The notes: a model not told the origin generated them from the sequence alone. A DNA stretch of 64,000 nucleotides from Acinetobacter rongchengensis (GCF_003611475.1 NZ_RAXT01000003.1:124001-188000), one strand, 5' to 3'; shown: positions 28,738-38,444, counted from the first letter of the stretch. Made by a program: numbers and translations.

Positions 28738-29709
28738 TTATTTCATCTGTTTCAACATATACTTAGCAACCGCATGATTCTGATTGGTGGATAGATTTTG
28801 TAAAATACGTTTTGCTCGATCTTGCGGATTCGAAAAACGACGACTATAACTCGGTATACTGGTTAAACATTTTGCAACCAAAATACCTGACTCTGCATAA
28901 ACATTGATTCCACTAGCTCCACGCAAGCGCCCATATCCATAAGCGCGCTCTGCATTATTGCATGCGTTAATTTGGTTCTGCCCTCGCCCTAAATCTTTAC
29001 GTGCAGAAGCATACAGTTGCATCTGTTGCAGTTGTGGCGATAAAACAACTTTCTCTACAGGTGGTTTTTCTTCTTCAACAGGTGGAAGAACTGGCCTTTT
29101 CTCTTCAACCACTTTTACTGGTGGCGGTGCTTTGCTTGAAGCCGTATTTTTAGCATTATTTACAGTTGGTTTTTTCTCTTGTACCGCTGGAAGTGTATTG
29201 GTTTTCGCATACAGTTTTTTCAGCTCATCCAAAGATACCAGCTTGGTTTGTAAATGAACGACTCGAGTTTCAGTATGATCCAGTTTACGTTCAGAAATAG
29301 GCTCAATCGACACATACCATTGCTGACCATCGCTTTGTTTACACTGATACCCACCAATGCCTTGTTTCACACTGCTATATGTATTGAGTAATTTTTTTGA
29401 CCAAATGTCTTTCACCAAACTCATTGAACTTTTTTGAACTTGAGAAAATTTTCCACCTTTGGCCGCACAAAACCGACTTAAATACTGCTTAGGTAATAAA
29501 GATTGAATTTCCTTGTCGCCTTGCTGAGGCCCCCAATAATAGACATACTCTTTCGTTGAACTGTTTTTGTCATTGATATTCTTTTTATCAATCACTTCTT
29601 GTGGCGAAGTGTACTGATTAAATGATTCCGAGGTTAATCCATTGATACTGGTACAACCATGCAAACCAAAGCCAACCCCACCCAACAATAGAAATGTTTT
29701 GAAATTCAC
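28738..29709 (-). CDS. hypothetical lipoprotein with proline-rich linker
   Basis: 323 aa. The lipobox is LHGC at residues 16-19, in MNFKTFLLLGGVGFGLHGC, so a lipid-anchored protein is expected. A proline/lysine/glutamate-rich linker occupies about residues 175-225 (repeats such as VLPPVEEEKPPVEKVV). The C-terminal 100 residues contain INACNNAERAYGYGR and a second Cys near VAKCLTS, perhaps a disulfide. The linker would suit a protein that spans the periplasm or reaches the wall. Family not recognised. Confidence 0.72.
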   Translation of the reverse strand: MNFKTFLLLGGVGFGLHGCTSINGLTSESFNQYTSPQEVIDKKNINDKNSSTKEYVYYWGPQQGDKEIQSLLPKQYLSRFCAAKGGKFSQVQKSSMSLVKDIWSKKLLNTYSSVKQGIGGYQCKQSDGQQWYVSIEPISERKLDHTETRVVHLQTKLVSLDELKKLYAKTNTLPAVQEKKPTVNNAKNTASSKAPPPVKVVEEKRPVLPPVEEEKPPVEKVVLSPQLQQMQLYASARKDLGRGQNQINACNNAERAYGYGRLRGASGINVYAESGILVAKCLTSIPSYSRRFSNPQDRAKRILQNLSTNQNHAVAKYMLKQMK

Positions 29710-30004
29710 GTAACAATTCTCGATTATATTTTTTAAATGAAAATATATGAAATCACCAAAAATAACAAACTTAATCTATTGATTTTATTATCCATTTATC
29801 AAAATAAAATAGCAAATAAAACACACAACTCACATCACTTTGAGACTTAATCAAACAAAATTCAGATTCCTAATGTCTAATTAACTATTTTTTAACTTAG
29901 ATAATAGAGTGGCTAATAACGATAACGCATAAAAAACCGAATTTTAACCTTGGCTAATATTCGGCAAAAAATGAATTAAAGAATGTTTTAAAAAATAAAA
30001 TCAC

Positions 30005-32077
30005 TTACCAAATGGTCACACGCTTATTGCTTGGTAAGTACATTTTATCGCCTTGCTTGATTTTAAAGGCGTCATAAAACGGTGTTTGATTCAGCAATGT
30101 CGCATTACCACGAACTTTATCGGGCGAGTGAGAATCAGATTTTAAATACACAATTTGCTGAGCATCTGTAATTTTAGAACGCCATGCTTGTGCCCACCCC
30201 AAATAAAAGCGTTGTTCACCCGTGAAGCCATCTAAAATAGGCGCAGGTTGACCATTTAAAGACAGTTGATAGGCTTTATAAGCAATCGCAAGTCCCGAAT
30301 TATCGGCAATATTTTCACCCAAGGTTAACTCACCATCGACATGGTAGCCTTTCACAGGTTCATAAGCGGCATACTGTTTCACAAGAACTTCGGTTTTTTC
30401 TTTAAATTTCTTACGATCCTCATCTGTCCACCAATTTTTCATATTGCCCAATTCATCAAATTCACTACCTTGATCATCAAAACCGTGACTGATTTCATGC
30501 CCAATAATCGCACCGATTGCACCGTAGTTTGTGGCGTCATCTGCATCCATATCAAAAAATGGCGGTTGCAAAATTGCAGCGGGGAAAACAATCTCGTTTA
30601 AAGAAGCATTGTAATAGGCGTTGATGGTTTGTGGTGTCATGCCCCATTCATCACGATCGACAGGTTTACCCAACTTATTCAATGCATATTGATGTTCGAA
30701 CTCACGTGAGCGGATCACATTTCCAACTAAATCATTATTTTTAATCTCTAAAGCGGAGTAATCACGCCATTTATTTGGATAACCAATTTTCACAGCAAAA
30801 CTGGCTAATTTCTTCTGTGCCTCAACTTTGGTCGCTGGACTCATCCAATCCAACCCATCAATACTCTGTTGATAAGCTTTCATTAAGTTTTGAACCAATT
30901 GTTCCATGCGTTGCTTTTTCTCAGCAGAAAAATGTTTTTTTACATAAATCTGCCCCAAACTTTCACCAAGCGTACCCTCAACTAACTGTACCCCACGTTT
31001 CCAACGTGGTTTTTGTTGTTTAATCTCTCTAAGCTGATCACTATAAAAATTAAAACTGTTATCGACAAAAGCTTTGCTAAGTAGCGGAGAAAAATCACTC
31101 ACGAGGTGAAACTTATAATAGGCTTTCCATGTTTCCAAACGATTATTTTCTACGATCGGACTTAAATCTTTAAAGTAACTTGGTTGAACCACTTGAATGG
31201 TTTGAATTTTATCTGCTAAACCCTGCCCTTTTAGATAAGCTTGCCAATCCACTTGTGGACTTAACTGAGCTAAATCTTCAACTTTATAAATATTATAGAG
31301 TTTCTGTACATCACGATTTTGTACATTGCTCCATTGTGCTTTGGCAATTTGCGTTTCTAATTTTAAAATGTCTTTGGCATGTTGTGCTGCCTGTTTATCA
31401 CCTGCCATTGCGAGTGTTTTTTCAATATACGTTAAGTATTGCGAACGGATTTTTTTGAATTTTGCATCATCTTTTAAATAATAATCACGATCTGGCAGAC
31501 CTAAGCCACTTTGAGCAAGTACAGCACGCATTTGTGTGGCATCTTTCATATCTTGCCAAATGTCCACATCAAACGGACTACTTACACCAATTCTGGAAAA
31601 ATGTGCAGCCAATTGTGCCAATTGCTGTTTATTTTTAATAGAATCAACGTTATTTATTTCCGCTTGGATCGGTTTTATACCCAATGCTTCAATACTTTTC
31701 TCGTCCATAAAATTAGCATATAAAGTCGCAACTTTTTGCTCCGCACTACCTTCTGCCAATTGTTGTTTGGATAACTCATCAACAATATCATGCAACTGAT
31801 TAACCGAATCTTCATGTAAAATATCAAATGTTCCCCAACGTGATTTATCAGCAGGAATCACCGTATTTTTTAACCACAACCCATTTACATGGTCATAAAA
31901 ATCATCTTTTTCACTCACACTTGAGTCAAAGTATTGTGTTTCTATCCCTGATTTTTTTTGAGCTTGTTGTGCCGATGATGTAGTTTGTACAGGTTGTACT
32001 GTCGTACCCGCCCATAATGACGCTGATGCTGAGATGATGGCTGTTGCTAGAACACTTTTTACAAATCCAAATTTCAA
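30005..32077 (-). CDS. pepO: M13 family zinc metallopeptidase (neprilysin/PepO-like)
   Basis: Exported endopeptidase acting on short peptides. The zinc site HEISHGF (HExxH) lies near residue 520 and the third ligand Glu is in GENIADNSG, both typical of M13. NAYYNASLNEIVFPAAILQ is another family block. I place the start at TTG 32077: AGAGGA lies seven bases upstream, and translation then begins MKFGFVKSVLATAII, a good signal peptide ending about ASLWAG. The longer frame from 32167 would bury this signal behind 30 charged residues. Length becomes about 690 aa, usual for the family. Confidence 0.92.
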   Translation of the reverse strand: MKFGFVKSVLATAIISASASLWAGTTVQPVQTTSSAQQAQKKSGIETQYFDSSVSEKDDFYDHVNGLWLKNTVIPADKSRWGTFDILHEDSVNQLHDIVDELSKQQLAEGSAEQKVATLYANFMDEKSIEALGIKPIQAEINNVDSIKNKQQLAQLAAHFSRIGVSSPFDVDIWQDMKDATQMRAVLAQSGLGLPDRDYYLKDDAKFKKIRSQYLTYIEKTLAMAGDKQAAQHAKDILKLETQIAKAQWSNVQNRDVQKLYNIYKVEDLAQLSPQVDWQAYLKGQGLADKIQTIQVVQPSYFKDLSPIVENNRLETWKAYYKFHLVSDFSPLLSKAFVDNSFNFYSDQLREIKQQKPRWKRGVQLVEGTLGESLGQIYVKKHFSAEKKQRMEQLVQNLMKAYQQSIDGLDWMSPATKVEAQKKLASFAVKIGYPNKWRDYSALEIKNNDLVGNVIRSREFEHQYALNKLGKPVDRDEWGMTPQTINAYYNASLNEIVFPAAILQPPFFDMDADDATNYGAIGAIIGHEISHGFDDQGSEFDELGNMKNWWTDEDRKKFKEKTEVLVKQYAAYEPVKGYHVDGELTLGENIADNSGLAIAYKAYQLSLNGQPAPILDGFTGEQRFYLGWAQAWRSKITDAQQIVYLKSDSHSPDKVRGNATLLNQTPFYDAFKIKQGDKMYLPSNKRVTIW

Positions 32078-32355
32078 AGATCTATCCTCTATTTTAATTT
32101 TTAAACGTATGCAGTTCATTTTCAATCTTGTACTTTTAAGCAAGTTTAATCTGTTGCGAAAATGCAATTTTCACAGCATTAAATTTGAATAACCGTTTCA
32201 TTGTGAATGATTCATGGCACTTCAATGAGTGTTCTTAACCCAGCTAAATAAATTGAAAATCAATCTGTTATAAATAGCAGCAACAATTAAGCCAAAGCAA
32301 GCTGAATTGCATATCATTGGATAATTTTGATGAAAATCAAAACACGCTGATCAAA

Positions 32356-33240
32356 TCACTTGAGTAGATTCAACACATGTGCCAAACGGATATTATGATC
32401 ATTGTGTTTGTACACTGCATAAATCGGCGCAATACTCGGTATTTCTGCTTTTAGATCTTTATAAACAATTTGCTTATTCCAAAAATCACGAATCGAAGCA
32501 GGTACAATCGACAATCCAATTCCCGCTGCGATCAGATTCAGACTTGAGGTCAAACGAGGCGCTTCTTGTACAATTTTGGGGCTGAATCCAGCCTGATAGC
32601 AACTGGCCAAGATATTATCAAACAGGTCTTGTCCAGCTAAACGTCGATAAAGAACAAAATCATAAGTCTCTAAATCTAAGATATGAATCGCATCTGTTTG
32701 GTTGGCTAAAGGATGATTATTGGGCAATGCGACAATAAGCGGCTCATCCAAAACATGCAAGCTTACCAGCCCAAAACCGATAGGTGCAGGCTTACGTAAG
32801 AACACGATATCGTTTTTATCATTGATGATAGAATCAATCAATGAGCTACTTCCATCTTCTTCTAACTGAATAGAAACTGCAGAAAAAGCCTCTCGAAAAT
32901 TACGCAACAATGCAGGTAAAAATGGATGTAAACCGACTGAATTGGTAAAACCAATATTGATCTGCCCTTCCAACCCCATTGAAATATTTTGCACACGTTT
33001 TGGAATCGCTTGCGCATGTGCAAGTATGGTCAATGCTTCTTGATATAAAGCTTTGCCTGCTTCAGTAACTTCAACACCCCGAGGCAAACGCTTCAATAAA
33101 TCAGTCGATAATTCATTTTCTAAGCTTTTAATCATTCTCGTAAGGGGCGGTTGTTGCATATTGAGACGTACCGCTGCACGTGAAATATTACTTTCCTCTA
33201 CGACGGCGACAAACGCTTTGAGTTTATGAATATCAATCAT
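32356..33240 (-). CDS. LysR-type transcriptional regulator
   Basis: 294 aa with an N-terminal helix-turn-helix (MIDIHKLKAFVAVVEESNI, then ISRAAVRLNMQQPPLTRMIK) and a substrate-binding domain of the CatM/BenM-like branch. Divergent from the chromate transporter pair, with 121 bases between, so it very likely controls them. GGTGGAG precedes tandem ATGs at 33243 and 33240. The effector is unknown; the gene context suggests an oxyanion, but that is inference. Confidence 0.88.
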   Translation of the reverse strand: MIDIHKLKAFVAVVEESNISRAAVRLNMQQPPLTRMIKSLENELSTDLLKRLPRGVEVTEAGKALYQEALTILAHAQAIPKRVQNISMGLEGQINIGFTNSVGLHPFLPALLRNFREAFSAVSIQLEEDGSSSLIDSIINDKNDIVFLRKPAPIGFGLVSLHVLDEPLIVALPNNHPLANQTDAIHILDLETYDFVLYRRLAGQDLFDNILASCYQAGFSPKIVQEAPRLTSSLNLIAAGIGLSIVPASIRDFWNKQIVYKDLKAEIPSIAPIYAVYKHNDHNIRLAHVLNLLK

Positions 33241-33300
33241 CACTCCACCTTAAAGCATACTTTTTTGATATATCTAACAGCAAAAATAGCATTTTTCATT

Positions 33301-33318
33301 ATATCTAAACAAGTAGAT
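33301..33318. promoter_or_regulatory. candidate LysR operator
   Basis: ATCTA (33303-33307) and TAGAT (33314-33318) form an inverted repeat with a six-base gap. An additional ATATCTAA is at 33270-33277 and again at 33301-33308. The placement between the divergent LysR and chr genes fits a LysR-type site; binding is inferred. Confidence 0.4.
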
Positions 33319-33361
33319 AATGACCTCAAGTCAAGCAGTACAGCAATTCAAAGAGGTCTAA

Positions 33362-33943
33362 ATGAATACTGAAGCCATGCCATTAGAACAACATTTGGCA
33401 ATACCCAATTGCAAAGCGTTATTCCTCGGCTTTAGCAAACTCGGTTTAATGGGCTTTGGTGGCGTTTTACCCTTGGCACAACGTTTGATTGTTGAAGATC
33501 AAAAATGGCTTACTGCTGAGCAATTTACAGATTTATTAGGGGTTTGTCAGATCTTACCAGGGGGGAATATTGTCAATATGGCAGTTGCGATTGGGTATGA
33601 TTTTGCAGGACTAAAAGGTGCGATAAGTGCCGTATTTGGTTTGATGCTCGCCCCGACCATCATTGTGATTTCACTGTATCAGCTTTACGCACAGTTCCAA
33701 GAAATTCCAATGGTACAACACATGATTCAAGGTTTAGCCGCTGCGGCCGCTGGGCTGTTGTTCGCAACAGGTTTTAAAATGCTTAAACCCATGATGAAAA
33801 GTAAATTGACTTATTTCACTATTCTGTTAACCATCATTTTCATGCTATTGATCAAATTACCATTGGCACTGACCTTATTGATTTTAGTGGCAATCAATAT
33901 GGTGGTTTTAACCTTTAAACAACGTCGAATGGATCAGGAGTAA
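33362..33943 (+). CDS. short-chain chromate transporter subunit
   Basis: One-domain CHR-family membrane protein, 193 aa with about five to six hydrophobic helices. Family motifs: SKLGLMGFGGVLPLAQ and GVCQILPGGNIVNMAVAIGY (the Q-LPG-N motif). Short CHR proteins work as pairs that equal the two halves of ChrA, exporting chromate (or related oxyanions) from the cytoplasm. The second half follows six bases later. Whether this pair moves chromate specifically is not shown by the sequence. Confidence 0.87.
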   Translation: MNTEAMPLEQHLAIPNCKALFLGFSKLGLMGFGGVLPLAQRLIVEDQKWLTAEQFTDLLGVCQILPGGNIVNMAVAIGYDFAGLKGAISAVFGLMLAPTIIVISLYQLYAQFQEIPMVQHMIQGLAAAAAGLLFATGFKMLKPMMKSKLTYFTILLTIIFMLLIKLPLALTLLILVAINMVVLTFKQRRMDQE

Positions 33944-33949
33944 AACCGC

Positions 33950-34468
33950 ATGTATGTACTTTTAGCACTAATACTGGTTTTTACTCAATTGTCTTTATTG
34001 GCTTTCGGTGGCGGCAATGCAATTTTGCCTGAGATGCAACATCAAGTGGTCACAGTACATCAATGGATGACTGCGGAACAATTCAGTTCAATGTTTGCCA
34101 TGGCGCAAGCCGCACCAGGCCCCAATATGATGATTGTACCTTTAGTTGGTTGGCATGTTGCAGGGCCGTTAGGTTTGTTTGTGACGTCATTGGCAAAGTT
34201 CGGCCCCTCTTCGATTATCACGGTTTATGCTTTAAAGTTTTGGAATAATTTTAAAGATCATCCATTTAGAGCTAAATTTGAAAAGGCACTAAAACCCATC
34301 ACTGTCGGTTTAGTTTTAGTCAGTGCTTGGATTATTGCGCAAGCTTCTGCACAAAGTATGCTGTTGGTCGCTATTGTTATTTTGACAGTGGGGCTAAGCC
34401 TATTCAAAAATATACATCCTGTCTGGTTAATGATCATTGGTGCGAGTGCGGGCGTAGTCTTGTTATAA
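33950..34468 (+). CDS. short-chain chromate transporter subunit, partner
   Basis: Second half of the CHR pair, 172 aa. It begins with a helix carrying FTQLSLLAFGGGNAILPEMQ and then MAQAAPGPNMMIVPLVGW, the CHR signature of the opposite-topology partner. It starts six bases after the first subunit, so the two are co-translated. A weak hairpin (34471-34490) follows without a T-run. Confidence 0.87.
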   Translation: MYVLLALILVFTQLSLLAFGGGNAILPEMQHQVVTVHQWMTAEQFSSMFAMAQAAPGPNMMIVPLVGWHVAGPLGLFVTSLAKFGPSSIITVYALKFWNNFKDHPFRAKFEKALKPITVGLVLVSAWIIAQASAQSMLLVAIVILTVGLSLFKNIHPVWLMIIGASAGVVLL

Positions 34469-34850
34469 GATAAGCACTTAGAGTGCCTTAAACTTAACAA
34501 GCTAATCAAAATCTATTTCTCGCAATAAATTTAATCACCCCACCATTTATCGCCATTAACTTTGCTAAGAGCTTTCAAAATCAAGCTATGCTGAGTACCT
34601 TAGCCAAAGTTTTTAGCTTTAAAACAGCAATAGCTTACTCAAATACCCACCATATTTATGTGTAATATGTCGTAATACAGATAAATCATAATTGAAATGT
34701 ATTCATTTCAAGGCTTTAGACATTTAAATATTGAAGTATTCTTGTTACACGATACAAAAAAATTGTAATCAATAGATAATATACAACAAAAGTTGGATTT
34801 TATTGTGTAATAATTGGCTTTAATGTTTTACAAATGATTTGGAAATAATT
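34469..34850. other. intergenic region after the chr pair
   Basis: TAAGCACT-TAG-AGTGC(C)TTA at 34471-34490 is a small imperfect hairpin that may end the chr transcript. The remaining roughly 360 bases are AT-rich, with no gene that I can support. Confidence 0.4.
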
Positions 34851-35033
34851 GTGATTGAATTACTTGAACCCGTGACACTAAAAAAAGATGATTTAGAGCC
34901 AATAACGATTGAAGCAGGAACGCTATTAAGAATATTGATGACAAATCCATCTTCATATTTAGTCGGAGATGAAAAAGGTTTTTCCTTTCTTATCAATTTC
35001 AGCGATGAAAATATTCTGTGGAAAAAAATATAA
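34851..35033 (+). CDS. small hypothetical protein
   Basis: About 60 aa, beginning at GTG 34851 (V-IELLEPVTLKKDDLEPI); TTG 34839 in frame is an alternative. TTTGGA about eight bases upstream is a weak ribosome site. The protein is acidic, with likely beta strands (TIEAGTLLRIL, SSYLVGDEKGFSFLINF), and no signal peptide. A terminator with seven T follows 50 bases later, which supports a real transcript. Family not recognised. Confidence 0.5.
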   Translation: MIELLEPVTLKKDDLEPITIEAGTLLRILMTNPSSYLVGDEKGFSFLINFSDENILWKKI

Positions 35034-35082
35034 TTTATTATTATAAAATAAAAATAATGCTCTGCTGCACGACTATAGAATA

Positions 35083-35108
35083 AAGCGTCTAATCAATTAG
35101 GCGTTTTT
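35083..35108 (+). terminator. terminator after the small gene
   Basis: GCGTCTAAT and ATTAGGCG pair (one G-T) around a short loop and run into seven T at 35104-35110. Confidence 0.8.
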
Positions 35109-35128
35109 TTATGAAAAACTTCAACAAA

Positions 35129-36307
35129 TTAGTTCAACTCTGCAAACTGCCGAACCTGATTTCGTCCACTCAATTTTGCAAAATATAAGGCTTGATCAGC
35201 TTGGCGTATAAACATTTCCTTGGTTAAATCACCAGTGAACTCAGATGGCATAGATACCCCAAAACTTGCGGTGACCCTGATGTTATCTACATTATTTAAA
35301 CAAATATGATTTTTTTCGATTTCAGCCCGACATCGTTCTGCAATTTCAAATGCTTGCTCCAATTCAAGATCGTTTAATATAAAAATAAATTCTTCACCAC
35401 CAAAACGTCCAACATAATCATTCTTACGAATATTCTCCATCAATATCTGTGCAACTTTTATGAGGACCCGATCTCCTATATCGTGTCCATAGGTATCATT
35501 CACTTGTTTAAAATGATCAATATCTAAAAGAACAATAACATAGTCCTGTTTTTTCTCATGATTTAAGCTTAAAAAATCGGTAATACTGCGACGGTTATAC
35601 ACCAACGTTAATGGGTCGATCTTACTCATTTTATCGACATACTCTTCTCTATATTTCCATTGAATCAATAAAATAATAAATAAAATGATACTGATTAAGA
35701 ATATTGGAATATAGAAATACAGCATACTACTCACCCAAAACACATTATTATGTAAGGGAAGTTCTTGAAGTTTTTGACTATAAATAGGTGCGTAAGCAAT
35801 TTGATCAGTTGCGCTAAGATATCCAGCGATCAATATAAAAAAAGTAATAGGGATGACAGCCGTATACACTTCTCTGGGTTGAAAAAGCACTAAACCAACC
35901 GTAACTAAACTCACAAAACCAGCGATTGAAGCAAAACTAATAATACCCGTACAGTAGGCACCATATATAAGCGTTATGCCTAAATAACACGTTGTAAAAT
36001 ATGGAATATACTTTTCTACAAAGAGATTTTTACGTAATAAATAGGCAATCACGATTAAAATCAAATAGCCCACTAATGACAGTACATAAACCGTAATAAG
36101 ATTGGGATAGAAATCAAAATTAATCCAAACCTGAAAATCAGGTAGAGTCGCCCATAAGAGCCACCACACAATCCATAGTAATGTAATTACCGCACACAAA
36201 CTAAATGCTAAGATACTTTTATTAACGTTACTCCAATTCATGATGACACTGTCTTTCATGAATTTTGAATATTCGTTTTTAACAACCTTAACAAAATGAA
36301 GCTTCAT
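35129..36307 (-). CDS. membrane-bound diguanylate cyclase
   Basis: Makes cyclic di-GMP from two GTP. The first 215 residues hold about six hydrophobic helices (a membrane sensor of unknown ligand), then a GGDEF domain with active site FGGEEF. RKND lies five residues before it and is the RxxD inhibitory I-site, so product feedback is expected. The start may be ATG 36307, or in-frame ATGs at 36259 or 36241; none has a strong ribosome site. No operon partner. The pga locus 6 kb away is a plausible c-di-GMP client, but that is only inference. Confidence 0.9.
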   Translation of the reverse strand: MKLHFVKVVKNEYSKFMKDSVIMNWSNVNKSILAFSLCAVITLLWIVWWLLWATLPDFQVWINFDFYPNLITVYVLSLVGYLILIVIAYLLRKNLFVEKYIPYFTTCYLGITLIYGAYCTGIISFASIAGFVSLVTVGLVLFQPREVYTAVIPITFFILIAGYLSATDQIAYAPIYSQKLQELPLHNNVFWVSSMLYFYIPIFLISIILFIILLIQWKYREEYVDKMSKIDPLTLVYNRRSITDFLSLNHEKKQDYVIVLLDIDHFKQVNDTYGHDIGDRVLIKVAQILMENIRKNDYVGRFGGEEFIFILNDLELEQAFEIAERCRAEIEKNHICLNNVDNIRVTASFGVSMPSEFTGDLTKEMFIRQADQALYFAKLSGRNQVRQFAELN

Positions 36308-36899
36308 GGGAAATTACTACTCAATATACTTATCTCTTGTTAATTTAGAAACTTTCTATTTGAATCATTAAATAAAACCAATCAAATAAGAAGTCTCAAC
36401 ATTTATAATAAATGTGATATGGTTATCATTTTATACGTTTGATTTAGTACATATGTCAAGTTTCACCTTTAGTTTAATTATTAGTCTTTAGTATAAGTAA
36501 AGATAGATTTAAAAGTAAGTATGATATCAATAATCAAAAAAAACTGTTTCTTAATGTTATCATTTTAATAAGTCTACAGTTTAATAAATTACGATTCAAC
36601 GATCATTATATAAATTAAAATACTTATTATATAAACTTAATAGTAATCAAGATATTGGTAAAATATTCTGTTTTTCAATCATATTTATTTAGTAAATCTT
36701 TAACCTATACTGAAATAAATTCAGTAAGATATTTAAATATTCTCAATTTTGAAATTCGCAACACTGTGTTAATCATGAATATTGAATGAAAAATTAAAAA
36801 TTGATTTAGTTCATTTCTTTATTTTATTGCTATAAAATGATGATTTATAGAAACTTATGATATTTATTCTTCTCTATAACGCTCTTTAAACGAAAAAAA
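36308..36899. other. long AT-rich non-coding region
   Basis: Nearly 600 bases of very AT-rich sequence between the diguanylate cyclase promoter side and a terminator. I found no gene, hairpin or convincing operator. GATATGGTTATCATTTT near 36417-36433 only loosely recalls a Fur half-site. Confidence 0.4.
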
Positions 36900-36920
36900 C
36901 AAGGCCTCATTGAGGCCTTG
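36900..36920 (-). terminator. terminator after the DUF2505 gene
   Basis: CAAGGCCTC and GAGGCCTTG pair around a three-base loop. On the minus strand seven T follow. It lies 21 bases past the stop. Confidence 0.85.
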
Positions 36921-36941
36921 CGATATTCAATCTTGTATGCA

Positions 36942-37445
36942 TTAACTCTGATTTGCCAAATTTTTCTTTAATTCATCTTCAATGATTTCAATTTCTAAAT
37001 CTGTGAATTTACGAATTTCGCCTTCAGCATGTTTTTCAAGTAAACCACCAATAAGCGGTACTTTAACTTTCACATCCCAATCAAGCTTAATATTCACTTG
37101 CTGGTCATCACCTGTCACAGAACGGCTACAATTTGCAACTAAAGGTAAGTTTGCACCTAATTCGACTTTAGATGTCATGGCTTCTAAATTGGTAATATCT
37201 GAACGCTTTAAACGAAACGCATCTTTTAAAAGTTTTTTTGCAATATCTGGAATATTTACATCTAAATTATAAGCTCGGCGTAAAGTATATGTATTCCCTT
37301 CAATTTTAGATTCAATAATTTCTAAGTTTTCTCCTGGAATCCTTTTGCAAACAGCTTCATGCAATGAGGTATCTGCTGCTAATCGTTTGAAATCATTGAG
37401 CGATACACCTGATATGGTTGCATTTACAGTAAATTGGTGTGCCAT
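36942..37445 (-). CDS. DUF2505 family protein
   Basis: 167 aa, likely a START/Bet v 1-like fold that binds a hydrophobic ligand (family inference). It begins MAHQFTVNATISGVSL, has LRRAYNLDVNIPDIAKKLL in the middle, and IKLDWDVKVKVPLIGGLLEKHAEGEI near the C-terminus, which is the conserved end of the family. I start at ATG 37445, where AGGAAAGGG lies about seven bases upstream. No signal peptide. Single gene with its own terminator. Confidence 0.83.
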   Translation of the reverse strand: MAHQFTVNATISGVSLNDFKRLAADTSLHEAVCKRIPGENLEIIESKIEGNTYTLRRAYNLDVNIPDIAKKLLKDAFRLKRSDITNLEAMTSKVELGANLPLVANCSRSVTGDDQQVNIKLDWDVKVKVPLIGGLLEKHAEGEIRKFTDLEIEIIEDELKKNLANQS

Positions 37446-37569
37446 ATAAAACCCTTTCCTCGTTTTTTTAGTCCATAAACGCTGGCTCAATTATTTTGAT
37501 TAGCGTCAATTAAACCCCACTATATATTTTAATTTTGACTTTTGATTGACTGCGCGCGACTTGTTTTTG

Positions 37570-37836
37570 TTATTTTGTGCCATGCGATAGTGTGATGACG
37601 TCTTGAATGTGAATAGACAAATAATGGTTTCTGTATTCAATATAGATATCAAACTGTTCTGCCCCATTATCTAAACCTGACACTGTCCACGTTGTTCCCT
37701 TGGGTAAATCATCCAACCAAGTAGATTTATAAAAGTCTGAAACAATTTCAAAATCTAGATATTTTTGAGGTTCTGCCATGATTTTCTGCACAACTTGATC
37801 AAACTTATGCTTTTGTATTTCAATAAAATCGATCAT
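37570..37836 (-). CDS. small hypothetical protein downstream of pnuC
   Basis: 88 aa (ATG 37836; a tandem ATG lies at 37839). It is acidic and soluble, with FDQVVQKIMAEPQKYLDF and the C-terminal FDIYIEYRNHYLSIHIQDV. It begins about 20 bases after the pnuC stop; AAGGATAG overlaps that stop but is rather far from the ATG. Co-transcription with pnuC is likely. Family not recognised, and no function inferred. Confidence 0.65.
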   Translation of the reverse strand: MIDFIEIQKHKFDQVVQKIMAEPQKYLDFEIVSDFYKSTWLDDLPKGTTWTVSGLDNGAEQFDIYIEYRNHYLSIHIQDVITLSHGTK

Positions 37837-37859
37837 CATGGCGTTGATTCTGCTATCCT

Positions 37860-38444
37860 TTAAATACCATTCAATACTTTATCTTGCTGTTGCTTCTTCA
37901 CCTGTTCCCATTGCCACCAACCAAATGCAGCCATCCCCACAAAAGCTGCATATAAACCTGCTGTTAGAAATAAGTCTTTATAGATAAACATTCCAACATA
38001 AACAATATCAACAAAAACCCAAAGTACCCACGTCGCAATATGTTTACGGCTGGTCCAATAGGTTGCCAATAAACTAAAAGCAGCCAATTGCGAATCTAAC
38101 ATCGGCAAAGCAGCATCTGTAAAATAGTGTAAAGATAGGCCAAATAAAAGCCCACCCACTGCAGCCAAAGCCATTTGCAAGATCACCATTTTTAATGCGA
38201 TCGGTTCAATTCGAATCTCATGGTCTTGCTGCTTTCCCTTTAACCAATGATAAAATCCGTAGAAATTCATCACCATAAAAAATAACTGTAAAATTGTTTC
38301 CCCATACAATTTAAACTCAAAGAATAGATATGCATATAAAACAAAAGCGAAAAAGTTAAATAACCAGCACCACATATTCCGCTGAATGGTGAGTGCAACA
38401 CCAATAATACTAATAATCACGGCAAATATTTCTAATGGCGACAT
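37860..38444 (-). CDS. pnuC: nicotinamide riboside transporter PnuC
   Basis: Inner-membrane facilitator for nicotinamide riboside. 194 aa with about seven hydrophobic helices. Family motifs visible: IQRNMWCWLFNFFAFVLYAY, FFMVMNFYGFYHWLKG and ATWVLWVFVDIVYVGMF (the W-x-D-x-x-Y region that faces the substrate). It links to the NAD salvage genes at 58-61 kb by pathway, not by position. No NrtR-like site or riboswitch could be recognised upstream. A few PnuC relatives carry thiamine, so the substrate is not certain. Confidence 0.88.
   Translation of the reverse strand: MSPLEIFAVIISIIGVALTIQRNMWCWLFNFFAFVLYAYLFFEFKLYGETILQLFFMVMNFYGFYHWLKGKQQDHEIRIEPIALKMVILQMALAAVGGLLFGLSLHYFTDAALPMLDSQLAAFSLLATYWTSRKHIATWVLWVFVDIVYVGMFIYKDLFLTAGLYAAFVGMAAFGWWQWEQVKKQQQDKVLNGI

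Noticed and set aside
36410..36440. Possible Fur box (GATATGGTTATCATTTT)
   Set aside because: Only one half resembles the consensus, and the nearest gene is a diguanylate cyclase over 100 bases away with no known iron link.
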